DNA of 23,404 bases from JAEUJT01 sp044225205 (GTDB lineage Bacteria > Myxococcota > Myxococcia > Myxococcales > Myxococcaceae): the NCBI GenBank assembly GCA_044225205.1, contig JBGAIY010000077.1:1-23404 (forward strand). The letters are read 5' to 3'. The translations under genes were made by a program, and so were the position numbers. The notes under the pieces were generated by a model. It ran no database searches. It saw only the letters and a program-made list of their open reading frames with translations, and had not been told where the DNA came from. This document shows positions 22,689 through 23,404 of this stretch, one piece after another; the stretch's first letter is position 1; the number at the start of each line of letters is the position of its first letter.

Positions 22689-23201
22689 TTACGTCGCCCG
22701 CTGCTTGAGCAACTTGAGAAAGCCGTCAGCAGAATAGAAGGTCAGTTCGACCGCGCCGATTCGCACTTTGACGCCCGGCGAGAGCACGACCGCCGCCTTC
22801 GCTCCCATGCGTTTGCCCCCGACCATGGTGCCATTGCGAGACCCGGCGTCGCACAACTGCCATTGGCCACTCTGCTCGTCTTGCTGCAGCCACGCGTGAA
22901 ATCGTGAAACCGACGTGTCGTCGAGCACGATGTCGTTGTTGTTCGTTCGCCCAATGGTGACGCGCCGCTGAAACGCGTTGTCTTTCGTCTTCTCGACAAC
23001 CACCGCCACCGGCTCACCCCCGCCAATCGACGTCACCTCGAGGCCGCTCTGGGTGCGAAACTGGTAGTCGTCGTCGTCGTCTTTGGAGTCGACCACCTCG
23101 GCCGGCTCGTACAAAAGCACCGGGCGCCCTTTGAGGCGCACCTCGACGTCTTTCGGGTCGTAAGAATACCGGGTAAACCAGGCGAGCAGCGTCTCCGCCA
23201 T
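22689..23201 (-). CDS. FHA-domain protein next to PP2C phosphatase
   Basis: The 170-residue protein has an N-terminal region of unknown fold (1-75, with an acidic run KDDDDDY at 40-46) and a C-terminal FHA domain (about 78-158). The phosphothreonine-binding residues are complete: IGRTNNNDIVLDD (Gly84-Arg85), VSRFHAWL (Ser99, Arg100, His102) and GSRNGTMVGG (Asn123-Gly124). There is no signal peptide. FHA proteins encoded beside PP2C phosphatases usually belong to Ser/Thr phosphorylation circuits; the partner kinase is not in this window. The ATG at 23201 has only a poor ribosome binding site (AGGGTGAAG further upstream). I see no closer alternative start in frame that would keep the N-terminal region. 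Confidence 0.9.
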   Translation of the reverse strand: MAETLLAWFTRYSYDPKDVEVRLKGRPVLLYEPAEVVDSKDDDDDYQFRTQSGLEVTSIGGGEPVAVVVEKTKDNAFQRRVTIGRTNNNDIVLDDTSVSRFHAWLQQDEQSGQWQLCDAGSRNGTMVGGKRMGAKAAVVLSPGVKVRIGAVELTFYSADGFLKLLKQRAT

Positions 23202-23246
23202 CGTGCGCCAGACTTCACCCTGTTTTTCGTTTCGGAGCCAGTGGTT

Positions 23247-23404
23247 TTACACCGCGGCTCCCGAATTCAGCGCCGCTCGGCACGCCGCCCACAACGCGGG
23301 TCGCGCCTCTTCGACGAAGGGGCTCTCGAGCACCGCCCGCAGGTAAAATTCTGACTGGCGGCTGAAGTACACCGCCCGCGCCAAATCATCGACGACCGAG
23401 TTGT
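23247..23404 (-). CDS. C-terminal end of an unknown protein, cut by the right window edge
   Basis: An open frame enters from the right edge and ends at TAA (23249-23247) after 51 complete codons. The visible part is rich in Ala, Arg and aromatic residues (VYFSRQSEFYLRAVLESPF, PALWAACRAAL) and looks alpha-helical. Codon third positions are mostly G or C, as in the neighbouring genes, which supports real coding. No family is recognised. It lies 45 bases upstream of the FHA gene on the same strand, so it may be part of the same transcript. Confidence 0.6.
   Translation of the reverse strand, partial: NSVVDDLARAVYFSRQSEFYLRAVLESPFVEEARPALWAACRAALNSGAAV

Noticed and set aside
1..23404. Mobile elements, CRISPR arrays, tRNA or rRNA genes, long tandem repeats
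   Set aside because: Reading both strands I found no transposase, integrase, repeat-spacer pattern or RNA gene; the protein-level modules in the two giant genes are diverged and do not make DNA tandem repeats.

Overview
The window reads as a chromosomal stretch from a high-GC Gram-negative bacterium, most probably a member of the Myxococcota or a related deltaproteobacterial lineage. Grounds: an outer-membrane FadL/OMPP1-type barrel with an aromatic C-terminus; a PocR-domain sigma-54 activator; several FHA and PP2C signalling proteins; two proteins carrying the rare repeat-companion domain TIGR02996, known mainly from Myxococcus and Gemmata; and two very long secreted proteins built from carboxypeptidase-regulatory-like modules. 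This is inference from gene content; no rRNA or tRNA gene is present to test it.

Layout. 1-2667 (minus): an operon read rsmD, coaD, a class I aminotransferase, then a small exported protein that runs off the left edge. 2668-2762 is a divergent control region with an imperfect direct repeat. 2763-5269 (plus): a PocR/AAA+/Fis regulator overlapping an alpha/beta hydrolase by a GTGA junction. 5273-5827 (minus): a cysteine-rich YkgJ-like protein, convergent with the hydrolase and divergent from typA/bipA (5922-7760, plus). 7871-10206 (plus): two tandem paralogues of FHA + TIGR02996 + repeat + degenerate FHA-like architecture. From 10185 to the right edge everything is on the minus strand. In transcription order this is: the end of an unknown gene, an FHA protein, a PP2C phosphatase fused to a cyclic-nucleotide-binding domain, a FadL-like barrel whose 3' third is broken by frameshifts, two tandem secreted modular proteins, coaBC, a family 4 uracil-DNA glycosylase, an esterase-D-like hydrolase and a small double C2HC zinc-motif protein.

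Functional themes. Housekeeping genes (CoA synthesis steps CoaB, CoaC and CoaD, 16S rRNA methylation, BipA GTPase, uracil repair) are interleaved with signalling and envelope genes. The phosphothreonine theme is strong: three FHA proteins and one PP2C phosphatase, with no Ser/Thr kinase inside the window.

Genes are packed tightly. No stretch over about 110 bases lacks a gene; the longest gaps are 7761-7870, 19891-19991, 2668-2762 and 5828-5921. I see no tRNA, rRNA, insertion sequence, CRISPR array or phage gene. The best candidate for something undescribed is the tandem FHA-TIGR02996-FHA-like pair; the most striking genome-wide style signal is that the codon ATA is reserved for Ile-Pro pairs. 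I found no complete new defence or biosynthetic system.
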